DNA of 45,891 nucleotides from Prevotellaceae bacterium (GCA_031263585.1 JAISFN010000011.1:1-45891), one strand, 5' to 3'; counted from the first letter of the stretch, positions 27,638-36,845 are shown. Numbers and translations are program-made. Notes: a model not told the origin generated them from the sequence alone.

Positions 27638-27798
27638 TATGCCAATTAATATCACGACACACGACAAGCTTCTCCTTGACCAGCCTCGAGAGAGAGAGAA
27701 CCATAAGTTCATATATTGTAGGGATTAGGAAAGATTTATACATTTAATCATTGACAAATCAACAAATTAGCAAATTTTTACACTAACACATTGTTTTT

Positions 27799-28179
27799 AT
27801 GTTATCACTATCATACGAAGAACTGAACAATGTTATTTTGATAGGAGATAAAGTTTTAATAAAACCGCGTGCCGAACAGGAGCGTACAAAAAGCGGACTT
27901 TATTTGCCTCCGGGGGTTGAAGAAAAGGAACCGGTATTAAGCGGTTATGTGGTAAAAACAGGCCCGGGCTACCCTATTCCTGCCGTTACAGACGAAAATG
28001 AAGCATGGAAATCGAAAGGCGAAGAAATAAAATACGTTCCGTTGCAACCGCAGCAAGGCGATTTGGCTGTTTTTTTGCAAAACAGCACATGGCGGATTGA
28101 ATTTAACGATGAAAAATATCTTATTGTACCCCATGGTGCAATATTAATGCTTATACGAAACGAATCTATATTTAAATAA
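27799..28179 (+). CDS. GroES/Cpn10-fold family protein
   Basis: The 126-residue protein begins with a short leader and then the Cpn10-like pattern V-L-I-G-D-K-V-L-I-K-P and T-K-S-G-L-Y-L-P-P-G. It continues with V-L-S-G-Y-V-V-K-T-G-P-G and ends V-P-H-G-A-I-L-M-L-I. It is longer than true GroES (about 97 residues), has an insertion around residues 57-85, and is not beside groEL, so it is probably a divergent paralogue of unknown partner. The S41 peptidase gene follows 18 bases later. The 160-base gap before it has a GAGAGAGAGAG tract and the AT-rich phrase CAAATCAACAAATTAGCAAA. Confidence 0.8.
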   Translation: MLSLSYEELNNVILIGDKVLIKPRAEQERTKSGLYLPPGVEEKEPVLSGYVVKTGPGYPIPAVTDENEAWKSKGEEIKYVPLQPQQGDLAVFLQNSTWRIEFNDEKYLIVPHGAILMLIRNESIFK

Positions 28180-28197
28180 TAATTTAAAACAAAAAGT

Positions 28198-29655
28198 ATG
28201 AAAAAATTTTTTAATTATTTAACTGTCCTATTATTCTCCTCCCTTATAGTATTGGCTTGTTCCGACAAAGACAACCCGCCGGATCCTGACCCAACGCCGG
28301 AAACAAATGAATATAAATATGTAAATGACTGGATATTGGAGAATATGTCGTTTTGGTATTTATGGAATGATAAAATACCGACCAATGCCGACAATACCAA
28401 AAAACCGGGAGATTATTTCCAATCATTATTATATAATTATGGAAATAACAGCGGAGACCGTTTTTCGTGGATACAGGAAAATTTTGTCGACTTGCTCAAT
28501 TCCTTGTCGGGAGTATCGAAGGAAGCAGGGTATGATTATGAGTTACATGGCTATAATCCAAATGGAGTATTCGGTTTTGTAACGTATATAAAACCGGATT
28601 CGCCTGCTGCCGCCGCAGGATTAAAACGCGGGGATTTTTTCTGGAAAATCAACAATGTATCTATGACACAAGATAATTACAGAACATTAATCGGCCAGTT
28701 ATCGGACAATCACACCTTAGGCTTGGCGACAATTGGAGGCGGCTATATAAATGATGGGAGCAGTATTTCATTAGAGGTAAAAGAATATCATGAAAGCCCT
28801 ATTTTTTACGATAATGTTTATACGATTAACAACAAAAAAATAGGTTATCTGGTATATAATTTCTTCTCGCCTAATGATGGCGACGGCTCGATAAAATATG
28901 ATAAAGCGCTAAATGAAGTTTTTGGTAAATTTAAAACCAATAATATTAACGATCTTATCCTTGATTTACGTTATAACGGTGGGGGTTCGGTTAGTTCTGC
29001 GATTTACCTGGCAAGTATGATTGTGAAAAACCTCAACACAAACAATATCTTAATTAAAAGGAAATACAATAGTGTAGCACAATCTGAAATAATTGCTTAT
29101 TACGGTGAAGAATTTTTAATAGATAGGTTCAAAAATAAAATTGAACGTTACGATAGTAATGATAATGTGTTGGAGTCGATAAACCTCCAGAATGTAAACT
29201 TACCTAGGGTATACATTATAGCCAGCTGGCGCACCGCATCAGCCAGTGAATTGATTATTAACGGACTGAAACCGTATATGGATGTTTATCTGATAGGAGG
29301 CAAAACGGTTGGTAAAAATGTAGCATCAATATCCATATATGAAGATAATGACCCTAAAAACAAATGGGGTATGCAACCTATCGTTTCTAAAATAACCAAT
29401 AGCACAGATTTTGCCGAGTTCGAAATGGGATTTCAACCTGATGTTGAGATAGATGAAAGGAGCTATTTTGGAGATATCAAACCTTTAGGTGATAAAAATG
29501 AGGCCATACTGGCTGCAGCATTGGAGTATATAACTACAGGTGCAGCGCCTGTTAAAGTACAGAAAAAATCGATAGCTACCGGCGACGCAATCCGTCTGCA
29601 AAAAGATAACCGCGGTATGTATCTCGATTCAAAATCATTACCTAAATTTGAATAG
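28198..29655 (+). CDS. S41-family peptidase lipoprotein with PDZ domain
   Basis: The 485-residue protein has a lipoprotein signal peptide: M-K-K-F-F-N-Y and lipobox V-L-A-C at about residue 21. It is followed by an Asp/Pro-rich tether, an N-terminal helical cap, a PDZ-like domain (about 120-195, with P-A-A-A-A-G-L-K-R-G-D) and an S41 protease core. The core has D-L-R-Y-N-G-G-G-S-V, the probable nucleophile serine in R-T-A-S-A-S-E-L and the lysine side G-G-K-T-V-G-K-N-V. C-terminal-processing-type peptidases of this kind work in the periplasm. Its substrate is unknown. A strong terminator ends the unit. Confidence 0.9.
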   Translation: MKKFFNYLTVLLFSSLIVLACSDKDNPPDPDPTPETNEYKYVNDWILENMSFWYLWNDKIPTNADNTKKPGDYFQSLLYNYGNNSGDRFSWIQENFVDLLNSLSGVSKEAGYDYELHGYNPNGVFGFVTYIKPDSPAAAAGLKRGDFFWKINNVSMTQDNYRTLIGQLSDNHTLGLATIGGGYINDGSSISLEVKEYHESPIFYDNVYTINNKKIGYLVYNFFSPNDGDGSIKYDKALNEVFGKFKTNNINDLILDLRYNGGGSVSSAIYLASMIVKNLNTNNILIKRKYNSVAQSEIIAYYGEEFLIDRFKNKIERYDSNDNVLESINLQNVNLPRVYIIASWRTASASELIINGLKPYMDVYLIGGKTVGKNVASISIYEDNDPKNKWGMQPIVSKITNSTDFAEFEMGFQPDVEIDERSYFGDIKPLGDKNEAILAAALEYITTGAAPVKVQKKSIATGDAIRLQKDNRGMYLDSKSLPKFE

Positions 29656-29677
29656 CAAACTGAATATGAATAATACA

Positions 29678-29708
29678 AAAAAGACAAGGTTAGCAGCCTT
29701 GTCTTTTT
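29678..29708 (+). terminator. Rho-independent terminator of the S41 gene
   Basis: AAAAAGACAAGG (29678-29689) pairs with CCTTGTCTTTTT (29697-29708) across a seven-base loop. It is the same type as the hairpin at 19053. Confidence 0.85.
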
Positions 29709-29822
29709 ATTTCTCAACTATTCCGGCTTAATAGTTATACTGAGCCGTTATCAAGTTGCTATGCCGAATGTAACAAATTGAAAATCATCGAAAGCAAATA
29801 TCTCATAATCAACTGTTAACGC

Positions 29823-29913
29823 ATTGTCATCCTGAACGAAGTGAAGGAGTGGAAAAAGAAATGCTTCGTATCATTTAGCATGGCAATTTAATAGCGGTTT
29901 AATATCACAAATA
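29823..29913. repeat. REP-like palindromic repeat, copy 3
   Basis: It begins ATTGTCATCCTGAACGAAG and closes with TTCGTATCATTTAGCATGGCAAT. The following 25 bases (TTTAATAGCGGTTTAATA) also match those after copy 5, so the element extends beyond the hairpin. Confidence 0.75.
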
Positions 29914-30000
29914 GCTCCTTCACCTCGTCCAGAACCACCGGGCTTACCAGCTCGCCGAAGGCGCTAACAATAGGGTAACGGTTGGGTATCAGCATAAAAA

Positions 30001-30037
30001 TTAGCCCTAAAGTCGTACGTTACTACCATCGGGCTAA
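30001..30037 (-). terminator. Terminator of the META-domain lipoprotein gene
   Basis: TTAGCCC (30001-30007) pairs with GGGCTAA (30031-30037). On the minus strand a T5 run follows the stem. It lies about 57 bases past the stop. Confidence 0.55.
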
Positions 30038-30094
30038 AATAATTTAACAAAAAATAATGAAGTCTATTTCCAAATATCTTCATTACAGTTACTA

Positions 30095-30523
30095 TTATCT
30101 TGCGTATATAACCAAAACATCCGAACCCTTTAACAATATCAATTGTCCGTTTTCTATCCTATAGCTATCGGTTTGTTGCAATGCATTTGTAACTGCATTT
30201 TCCATATTCATATGTTCAACGCACATCATCATTGTAGAGGCTACATTACCAAATTTTAACGATGAGCCTTTTACTTCAAAAGGCCCCATAACACGGTTAC
30301 AACCTGCAAATCCGCATACCGTATTCTTTACTGTATCAAACAATAGTGTAGGAACCTTATCGGGATTCGGAAACAACAAATCATCAGAATTCGCAGCCTT
30401 CACCGACAATAGCTTCCACTCGACACCTACCAAAGAATCGACACTTTGCGATTTATTTGACGAAGAACAAGCTACTAAAACAATTGCAGAACCAATTATT
30501 GCAGTCCAAAAATTTTTTGCCAT
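30095..30523 (-). CDS. META-domain (HslJ-like) lipoprotein
   Basis: The 142-residue protein is taken from the ATG at 30523; an ATG four codons upstream (30535) is also possible. It has a lipobox I-V-L-V-A-C followed by a serine-rich tether, then one META domain: L-V-G-V-E-W-K-L near its start, F-A-G-C-N-R-V-M-G-P-F and M-M-M-C-V-E-H. META/HslJ domains occur in envelope proteins; E. coli HslJ is linked to novobiocin tolerance, but the biochemical function is not established. The gene stands alone, with its terminator just downstream. Confidence 0.85.
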   Translation of the reverse strand: MAKNFWTAIIGSAIVLVACSSSNKSQSVDSLVGVEWKLLSVKAANSDDLLFPNPDKVPTLLFDTVKNTVCGFAGCNRVMGPFEVKGSSLKFGNVASTMMMCVEHMNMENAVTNALQQTDSYRIENGQLILLKGSDVLVIYAR

Positions 30524-30691
30524 AGTTATATTCATTTAAATTTTAAACCTCTACGTATATCAACAAATATGCTACGTATTTGTTTGCCAAAAAATACTAC
30601 TCCGAAAAATTTAGGATTTAAAAATAGCGTATAGTAACAAAGTCGTTTATCGTCTATATAAAAATTATTTAGTTATTTTGATACTTCCATG

Positions 30692-32530
30692 TTAAAACGG
30701 AAATATCAGCGGCAACACTAAAATCATAATAATAGCCATAATAATTTGTAAAGGCAAGCCTACCCTAATATAATCCATAAATGTATAGCGTCCAGCCGAC
30801 ATTACCAATGCATTGGGCGGAGTGGAAAATGGGGAAGCAAAACACATACTGGCCGCTACCGATACGGCAAACATAAAGGGCACAGGGCTGGCATTAAACG
30901 ATTGTGCCGCCTGCATGGCAATGGGAGCAACCAATACGGCCGTTGCTGTGTTACTGATAAACATAGTTAACAGGGAAGTTGCCATATAAACACCGGCCAA
31001 CAATGCCAATGAGCCATATTTACCCAACCCACCGACTAATCCGTCCGAAATCAGTTTTGCCGCACCGGTATTTTCCAAAGCAATCGACATGGGCATCATA
31101 GCGGCAATCAGTACAATACTTTCCCAATTAATGGTTTTATAGGCATCCTCCATATTACGCAAACAGCCTGTAAGCACCATCAACACGGCAGCCAACATAA
31201 CAGCGGCAACTCCGGATATAAGGTTAAAAGCCATGCATATAACCATAAGCAGCATAATAATAGCGGCTATGGGAGCTTTTTCCTTGTTGGGAATTTTCGA
31301 GGCCTCGGCTAAGGGTTGCCCCACAACCACCCATCCCGATTCCGAATCTTCCTCGGTTAAGCGTGTAATATCGGCCCAAGCTCCTTGTAGCAGCAAGGAA
31401 TCTCCACCATGCAGTTTAATTTCCGGTAAATTATTTATAATAAATTGATTTCTCTGATGCACCGATAAAATATTCACATTGTACTTTTCGCGGAAACCAA
31501 TGTCCCTTACTTTTATACTGGCTAATTTCGAGTCGGGCATAAGCACAACTTCAGCAATACCGATTTCTTTTGAAAGGAAACTTTTATTATCCGGATCTTC
31601 AATCAATTCCAGATTTTCATTTCTGATAAATTCGTCAATATTTCCCCAGTCGCCCATTACAAAAAGGGTATCGCCTTCCAATAACACCGTTTCGGGGCCT
31701 GCCGTTTCCTGAATGATTTTTTGAAACAGTTTATTGGATACTTTCCTCCGTACTTCGACAATACTGATTCCGTACTTCCGGGGAATTGACAATTCTTTTA
31801 AAGCCTTATTGATAATATTACTACTAGACAGAATTTTAATATGATAAATACTTTGTGCTAATTGGTATTTTGCAGCAAGCTCCTGCAACGGACCGACCTT
31901 TTTTAGCTTTTATTTCGGAAGATTTACTATCTTTATCCGAAAGAAAAAATCTCGTAAGCGGAATAAGAACCACTAAACCGGTAACAATGCTAACTAAGCC
32001 TACCGGGGTAAAGGAGAAGAAAGACAAGCCCTTGTCGGTAACTTCAAGCAATTTTTCGTGCACAATCAGATTTGGCGGCGTACCTATCAGCGTAAGTATG
32101 CCGCCCATGCTGCTGGCAAATGCTAAAGGCATTAATAAACGCCGCGAACTCATATTCGCTTCCATCGACATGCTAACGATAATAGGCAGCATAAGCGCAA
32201 CTGTACCAGTATTGCTTACAAATGCGCCGATGGCTGCCGTTACAAGTATAGTAAGAACGAACAAACGTGTTTCGCTGGTTCCGGCAAATTTAAGAATGCT
32301 GTTACCGATCATTTTAGCCAAACCTGTCTGAAATATTGCACCGCCGACAACAAACAAACCCACCATCATAATTACTACCGAGTTGGAAAAGCCCGACAAA
32401 CCTTCTTCAGGTGTTATCACCCTAAATAACATTAAGGCAATAAGCGCAGAAAGCGCAACCATATCGGAACAGAATTTTCCCTGAATAAAGAAAATGCGGA
32501 TAAGGCTTAAATAATAAACGTAGCAACCAT
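30692..32530 (-). pseudogene. SLC13-family anion permease with RCK_C domains, broken by two frameshifts
   Basis: Three frames together give a normal permease of about 612 residues. The start M-V-A-T-F-I-I (ATG at 32530) shifts near 32505, where one T is missing, into F-F-I-Q-G-K-F-C-S-D-M-V-A-L. It shifts again at 31901-31906 (A6 on the minus strand, one A too many) from E-I-K-A-K-K into V-G-P-L-Q-E-L-A-A-K-Y. The parts show the N-terminal permease half (N-T-G-T-V-A-L-M-L-P; G-T-P-P-N-L-I-V), two regulatory RCK_C/TrkA-C domains (about 230-380) and the C-terminal permease half (F-I-S-N-T-A-T-A-V-L-V-A-P; S-T-P-P-N-A-L-V). Intact relatives are DASS-type sodium/anion transporters. It would be non-functional unless the shifts are sequencing errors. 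Confidence 0.85.
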
Positions 32531-32641
32531 AAATAAAAATTTTGTTTAATACTTCAAATTTAACAAAAAACAGGTAAAGACATTATAATTAATAAAATAA
32601 GTATAATAAAAATTTACAATCCGGTATCCAATAACTAAAAA

Positions 32642-32666
32642 CAGCGTGCAAATAGTATACACGCTG
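32642..32666 (-). terminator. Terminator of the isomerase/oxidoreductase operon
   Basis: CAGCGTG (32642-32648) pairs with CACGCTG (32660-32666). On the minus strand the stem is followed by TTTTTAG. It is placed 28 bases after the stop at 32695. Confidence 0.65.
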
Positions 32667-32694
32667 CTGATCCATCCAAAGTTATGCAATACAA

Positions 32695-33858
32695 TTACTC
32701 AATCCATTTGAGCCATTTTACATTATCGTTCTTTCCTGCTTCAATAATCGTTTCAATGAACTGCATAGCCCGTAATCCGTCATCAACCGTAGGAAAATCG
32801 AGCCATTCGGGTTCGGATATTTTATTATTTAGCTTAGCATCAACTGTTAAGGCAAAATTACGATAAATATTGGCAAATGCCTCGATAAATCCTTCGGGAT
32901 GCCCTGCGGGAGTACGAGTATTATGCTTTGCCAAGCCACTCATATAACCGCTGCCTACCTGAATTATCTCGGTCGGTTGGCCATTACCCCAACGCACCCA
33001 AAGCGTGTTCGGTTCCATCTGTTTCCATTCAACCCCGCCTTTTTCACCATATATACGTATGGTAATTACATTTTCTTCGCCCGTAGCTACCTGGGTAGCA
33101 ATAAGTACGCCGGTGGCGCCATTGTCGAACCGTAACAAGGCTGCCCCGTCATCATCAAGCAAACGCCCTGGTACAATGGTATTTACATTGGCACACAATT
33201 CGCTTATCTTAGCCCCTGTAACATATTCGGCCAAATGCCATGCATGCGTACCGATATCGCCCATAGCGCCGGCTTTGCCCGAGCGTTTGGGATCGGTGCG
33301 CCATCTGGCATTATTGCCTCCCTGCAATTCAATTCTTTCCGATAGCCAGCCTTGTACATACTCGACATACACTTTACGGATTTTACCAAAATCTCCGCGA
33401 GCAATCCGAGCTTTTGCTTCCTTAATTGCAGGGTAGCCCGAATATACATGGGTTAATGCCAAGGTTAGTCCGGTTTCTTCAACCTTTGCTTTTAGTTGCT
33501 TAGCCTCATCCAAACTGAATACCATAGGCTTATCGAGTATTACATGAAAGCCGTTGTTCAAAGCCAGCATAGCCGGTTCGAAATGCAAAAAGTTAGGCGT
33601 AACAATGGTAACAAAATCCATGCGTTCATTTTCAGGCAATTGTTTCTCTTTTTCAAACATTTCCCGATAGGAACTGTATATCCTGTTATCCGGCAAAAAG
33701 TATGAGCGTCCCGATTCCATTGATATTTCAGAATTTGCACTGAAACATCCGCATACAAGCTCAATGCGATTATCCATAAAAGCAGCGGCACGGTGTATGG
33801 CTCCGATGAAAGCGCCGTTACCGCCACCTACCATGCCCATACGTAATTTATGTTTCAT
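32695..33858 (-). CDS. Gfo/Idh/MocA-family oxidoreductase (cytosolic)
   Basis: The 387-residue protein begins with a Rossmann domain (M-G-M-V-G-G-G-N-G-A-F-I-G near residue 7). The catalytic-type lysine is in I-L-D-K-P-M. A mixed alpha/beta substrate domain follows, with D-I-G-T-H-A-W-H, in which the conserved His acts in catalysis. Members oxidise or reduce sugars and cyclitols with NAD(P). There is no signal peptide, unlike the second family member at 37320. It is the last gene of a three-gene operon; its ATG overlaps the stop of the upstream gene by four bases (ATGA), implying translational coupling. Confidence 0.93.
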   Translation of the reverse strand: MKHKLRMGMVGGGNGAFIGAIHRAAAFMDNRIELVCGCFSANSEISMESGRSYFLPDNRIYSSYREMFEKEKQLPENERMDFVTIVTPNFLHFEPAMLALNNGFHVILDKPMVFSLDEAKQLKAKVEETGLTLALTHVYSGYPAIKEAKARIARGDFGKIRKVYVEYVQGWLSERIELQGGNNARWRTDPKRSGKAGAMGDIGTHAWHLAEYVTGAKISELCANVNTIVPGRLLDDDGAALLRFDNGATGVLIATQVATGEENVITIRIYGEKGGVEWKQMEPNTLWVRWGNGQPTEIIQVGSGYMSGLAKHNTRTPAGHPEGFIEAFANIYRNFALTVDAKLNNKISEPEWLDFPTVDDGLRAMQFIETIIEAGKNDNVKWLKWIE

Positions 33859-35006
33859 AGTTCTTTTAAAATCTCTTTTTCTAGTTCATGTTCGTTAAAT
33901 CCGCTATTCGAATATGTGACAATGCTTTGCTTATTAAATATAATAAATGTAGGCCAGGCATTGCATCCAAATATTTTGGCTATTTCTTCGCTGCCTTTAA
34001 CCATATGATAATCAATATTATATTTTTTTACATATTCATTTATTTTGTCCAAATCATCATCTTCATTATTTATTCCTACTATCATTAAATTTGGATATTC
34101 TTTTGCTAACTTATTTATAAAAGGAACTGCTAATTTTGATGCATCACATTTGAGGTTCCAAAAGAAAAATAATGTTGGTTTTCCTTTTATAAAATTTCTA
34201 TCAATAGATGCTCCTTCTTTTAAGTTTTCTACTTTAAAATCGGGTATTTTTGCTCCTTTTTCCAAAAGTTTATATTCAAACCGCTCATGTTTTTTTAAAT
34301 CTGCATAATCGGAAAGATTCCACAAAACATTATTTTTCTGTTGGTCAAATATGTAATTAATATATTGATGTGTAGACGTATAACCTAACGAATTGGAAAA
34401 TACTTCTTGCCGTAATATTTTATCTTTCTTATCAATAAAAAATAATGTGGTGAAAGCTACATCCGGAATAATAACATATGTATCACCTAGAATTCGCCCT
34501 TTTGATGTCATGGATATTTGCCAACAATTAAATTCGTTGATAGTTGTATCAGGCAGGATAGACATTGTATTTAAGAGGCTTGTATCATTAATTATTTTTT
34601 CAAATGCCCGAGTATATCCGGGGTATGATCCTGCAAAACCTGCAATTGGTATAAATGGTTTTTTTACAGGATAGAGCTCATATTCATTTTTGGATAAATA
34701 AAAAAATGAGGTATTTTCTTTTCCAATACTTAGAAGCTCTTTTCCATTATAAACAATTTTCGTATAATCATTTTCTACAACAAATCGTAATCCGATACAA
34801 GTATCTGTTGATACTTTTTCAAAATAAGCATTCATGGTACGGCTTGAACCATAATTATCACTAAATATTTCATCATACTCAATGATATCATGCTTGTTAT
34901 ATGTGTCAATCGTACTTTTTAAAATAGATGATACTGTATCCTCTTTATTACAAGATACTAACAGTAAACAAAATACTATGATAATAAGAAATTTATTTAT
35001 ATTCAT
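33855..35006 (-). CDS. Thioredoxin-fold (TlpA/redoxin-like) lipoprotein with a C-x-x-S site
   Basis: The 383-residue protein has a lipobox (L-L-L-V-S-C at about 14-19), an N-terminal beta-rich domain of about 240 residues and a C-terminal TlpA-like thioredoxin domain. That domain begins K-I-P-D-F-K-V-E-N-L, has K-G-K-P-T-L-F-F-F-W-N-L and the cis-proline segment A-W-P-T-F-I-I-F. The redox motif is K-C-D-A-S, so only the first cysteine is kept. It would form mixed disulfides but not a classical dithiol cycle. It is noticeably more AT-rich than both neighbours, and it interrupts what is usually a directly adjacent pair of sugar enzymes. It starts 26 bases after the isomerase gene. Confidence 0.85.
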   Translation of the reverse strand: MNINKFLIIIVFCLLLVSCNKEDTVSSILKSTIDTYNKHDIIEYDEIFSDNYGSSRTMNAYFEKVSTDTCIGLRFVVENDYTKIVYNGKELLSIGKENTSFFYLSKNEYELYPVKKPFIPIAGFAGSYPGYTRAFEKIINDTSLLNTMSILPDTTINEFNCWQISMTSKGRILGDTYVIIPDVAFTTLFFIDKKDKILRQEVFSNSLGYTSTHQYINYIFDQQKNNVLWNLSDYADLKKHERFEYKLLEKGAKIPDFKVENLKEGASIDRNFIKGKPTLFFFWNLKCDASKLAVPFINKLAKEYPNLMIVGINNEDDDLDKINEYVKKYNIDYHMVKGSEEIAKIFGCNAWPTFIIFNKQSIVTYSNSGFNEHELEKEILKEL

Positions 35007-35032
35007 TTTCTACATTGTATTTGAAATTTTGT

Positions 35033-35950
35033 TTATGCCATTTCCCATTGTTCGCGGATTAATTTTACGGCGGCAGGAATGGTTACCGCTTTGTCGCCTT
35101 TCGAGCCGCATTCGAAACTGATGTATCCCGGATAGTTTAAGGCTTTTAACCCTTTGAATCCGTCGATGTAATTATCGGCATCGCCGTCTTCCCCCGGCAT
35201 ACTGCGACGTTTACGGCTGGCAATGTGTACATGTTTCAAATAATCGCCACCCGAAATAAAAGCTCCATGGTCGCTGGTTTCTTCGAAAGTCATGTGCCAG
35301 AAATCACCCATACAGGCTATTCCGGGGCTATTAACATCGCGGCAAATTGATGCGGCATCGGCAAGCTGACGCAGATAAAATGCCTCTCTCCTATTTAAAG
35401 GTTCAAGTATCAGGCTGGTATTGTGCTGATAGGCAAACTCGCCCAGCATCCGTAAATCGTCCGCCAAACGCTCGCGGGTTTCCAGTGTATGGGGGAACGA
35501 TTTTTGGTAGTTAAATGCAGGCGCCAGTATCATGCCAACCGAACCCAACTCGCCGGCGGCTGCCAATATCTCCTTCGATGTGCGGATACATTCTTCTTTA
35601 ACGGCAGGATCGTCGGCCAGCAACCAGCCGCCGAAACCGGCGCATATTGCACTGATTTTTATGTTCCGGTTGCGCAGCGCCTGCTGAAATTCGTTTATCC
35701 GGTTCGTCAGGTTTGCTCCCCCTGGCTCAAGTCCGGTAACTCCAAGTTTTTCCATATAATCGAGCTTGGCATTCAATTCTTTTTGCGGAGCTGTACTCTC
35801 TTGAAACGAAATGTTTAGAACGGCTTTATTGTTATTACTCATTTTAGTTATTTTTGGCTTTGATGTACACATGTTTGATATACCGCCTATACCCGCCAAT
35901 GCTGTACCCACGGCTAATGTTTTTATAAAATCGCGACGATTTGTTTTCAT
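35033..35950 (-). CDS. Exported sugar phosphate isomerase/epimerase-like TIM-barrel protein
   Basis: The 305-residue protein has a Tat-type signal (N-R-R-D-F-I-K-T-L-A-V-G) and a possible lipid cysteine at M-C-T-S. The body is an AP-endonuclease-2/xylose-isomerase-like barrel: L-E-P-G-G-A, A-P-A-F-N-Y, S-L-I-L-E-P-L-N-R-R-E, M-G-D-F-W-H-M-T, H-I-A-S-R-K-R and Y-I-S-F-E-C-G. The Glu, Asp, His and Glu of these motifs are the expected metal ligands. It is the first gene of the operon with the thioredoxin-fold lipoprotein and the Gfo/Idh oxidoreductase. This suggests keto-sugar or inositol-type conversion with one step outside the cytoplasm. Confidence 0.88.
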   Translation of the reverse strand: MKTNRRDFIKTLAVGTALAGIGGISNMCTSKPKITKMSNNNKAVLNISFQESTAPQKELNAKLDYMEKLGVTGLEPGGANLTNRINEFQQALRNRNIKISAICAGFGGWLLADDPAVKEECIRTSKEILAAAGELGSVGMILAPAFNYQKSFPHTLETRERLADDLRMLGEFAYQHNTSLILEPLNRREAFYLRQLADAASICRDVNSPGIACMGDFWHMTFEETSDHGAFISGGDYLKHVHIASRKRRSMPGEDGDADNYIDGFKGLKALNYPGYISFECGSKGDKAVTIPAAVKLIREQWEMA

Positions 35951-36066
35951 CTTTTTAAAAATTAATGGTTTACATCGCTACCTCCCTTACTCCATGCGAT
36001 ATTAATCACATGGGAATTGTAGTAAAACCGCGCGAAAGGATTCGCTCGGTAATGGAAAATATATTT

Positions 36067-36137
36067 TGTCATCCTGAATGAAAAGAAAGATCCCTTTCTT
36101 GCTGAACTACAAGATGCCTCACTATCGTTCAGCATAA
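36067..36137. repeat. REP-like palindromic repeat, copy 4
   Basis: It begins TGTCATCCTGAATGAAAAG and ends ATCGTTCAGCATAA. The centre (CTACAAGATGCCTCACT) resembles copy 1 (ATACAAGATGCTTCACT), making copies 1 and 4 a closer pair. Confidence 0.75.
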
Positions 36138-36169
36138 GCGTATTTTCTCATCAATTACCAATGCCTGCT

Positions 36170-36781
36170 TTACCATTTATTATAGTGTATTCTTTCCGCT
36201 TTAAATTTATCTTTCGACTTGTCTTCCCCGGTAGGGTAGCCAATCGGAATTACATTAAGCGGAATAATATTGTCCGGTAATTGCAGGTGTTGCTTTACAA
36301 ATTCGATACGGCTTGGATCGGGATGTACAGCCGTCCACACGGCTCCAAGCCCCATAGCCTCAGCGGCCAGCAATATATTAGCCGATACCAGGGAACAGTC
36401 AAATTCCCAGAACGCCATATCGCCTGCTTTAATAGCCGAATCGCCGCAAACAATAATAGCCGCCGATGCTTTTGTCAACATTTTGGCATAGGGCAATTTT
36501 GTACTTAACGAGTCAAGGTCGGCACGATTATCAATCACCACAAAGTGCCAGGGCTGCAAATTAACAGCCGACGGAGCCGCCATACCTGCCTTTAGCAAAG
36601 TTTCCAAATCTTCTTTGGGAATAGTTTTTCCCTCCACAAAATTACGGACGCTTTTACGCGAATGGATATTTGATAAAACAATGTCCCGCTTATTTACTTC
36701 GGGTTGTTTTTGCTGTCCCGATTGATTGCAAGCTATAAACACAAAGGCTGATACCAATGTTAAAATGATAATTTTTTTCAT
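36170..36781 (-). CDS. Nitroreductase-family lipoprotein
   Basis: The 203-residue protein has a lipobox F-I-A-C (residue 18) followed by N-Q-S-G-Q-Q. It then has a normal FMN-dependent nitroreductase domain: I-H-S-R-K-S-V-R-N-F near 40 (FMN phosphate contacts), A-A-P-S-A-V-N-L-Q-P-W-H-F-V and G-L-G-A-V-W-T-A-V-H-P. Most family members are cytosolic; an exported lipidated form is unusual but occurs in Bacteroidetes. FMN would have to be acquired outside the cytoplasm. The physiological substrate is unknown. The gene stands alone between REP copy 4 and the S41 remnant. Confidence 0.88.
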   Translation of the reverse strand: MKKIIILTLVSAFVFIACNQSGQQKQPEVNKRDIVLSNIHSRKSVRNFVEGKTIPKEDLETLLKAGMAAPSAVNLQPWHFVVIDNRADLDSLSTKLPYAKMLTKASAAIIVCGDSAIKAGDMAFWEFDCSLVSANILLAAEAMGLGAVWTAVHPDPSRIEFVKQHLQLPDNIIPLNVIPIGYPTGEDKSKDKFKAERIHYNKW

Positions 36782-36845
36782 AATTAATTGTTTTATAATG
36801 TTTATAATACAGTTAAAAGTCGGTAGGAGCTTACGTGGTAAACGC

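Larger units (their letters stand above)
29656..30094. other. Intergenic stretch with terminators, a REP copy and a possible gene fragment
   Basis: It contains the terminator of the S41 gene, REP-like copy 3 and the terminator of the META gene. Between 29888 and 29999 the minus strand stays open for about 36 codons (I-P-N-R-Y-P-I-V-S-A-F-G-E-L-V-S-P-V-V) and is locally GC-rich. It may be a decayed 3' end of an unrecognised gene or chance. Confidence 0.4.

Noticed and set aside
27660-27710. GAGAGAGAGAG tract as a regulatory repeat
   Set aside because: It is a short microsatellite-like run with no partner or conserved context.
29754-29800. Sixth REP-like copy (TTGCTATGCCGAATG)
   Set aside because: Only the left half resembles the family and no matching right end is present.
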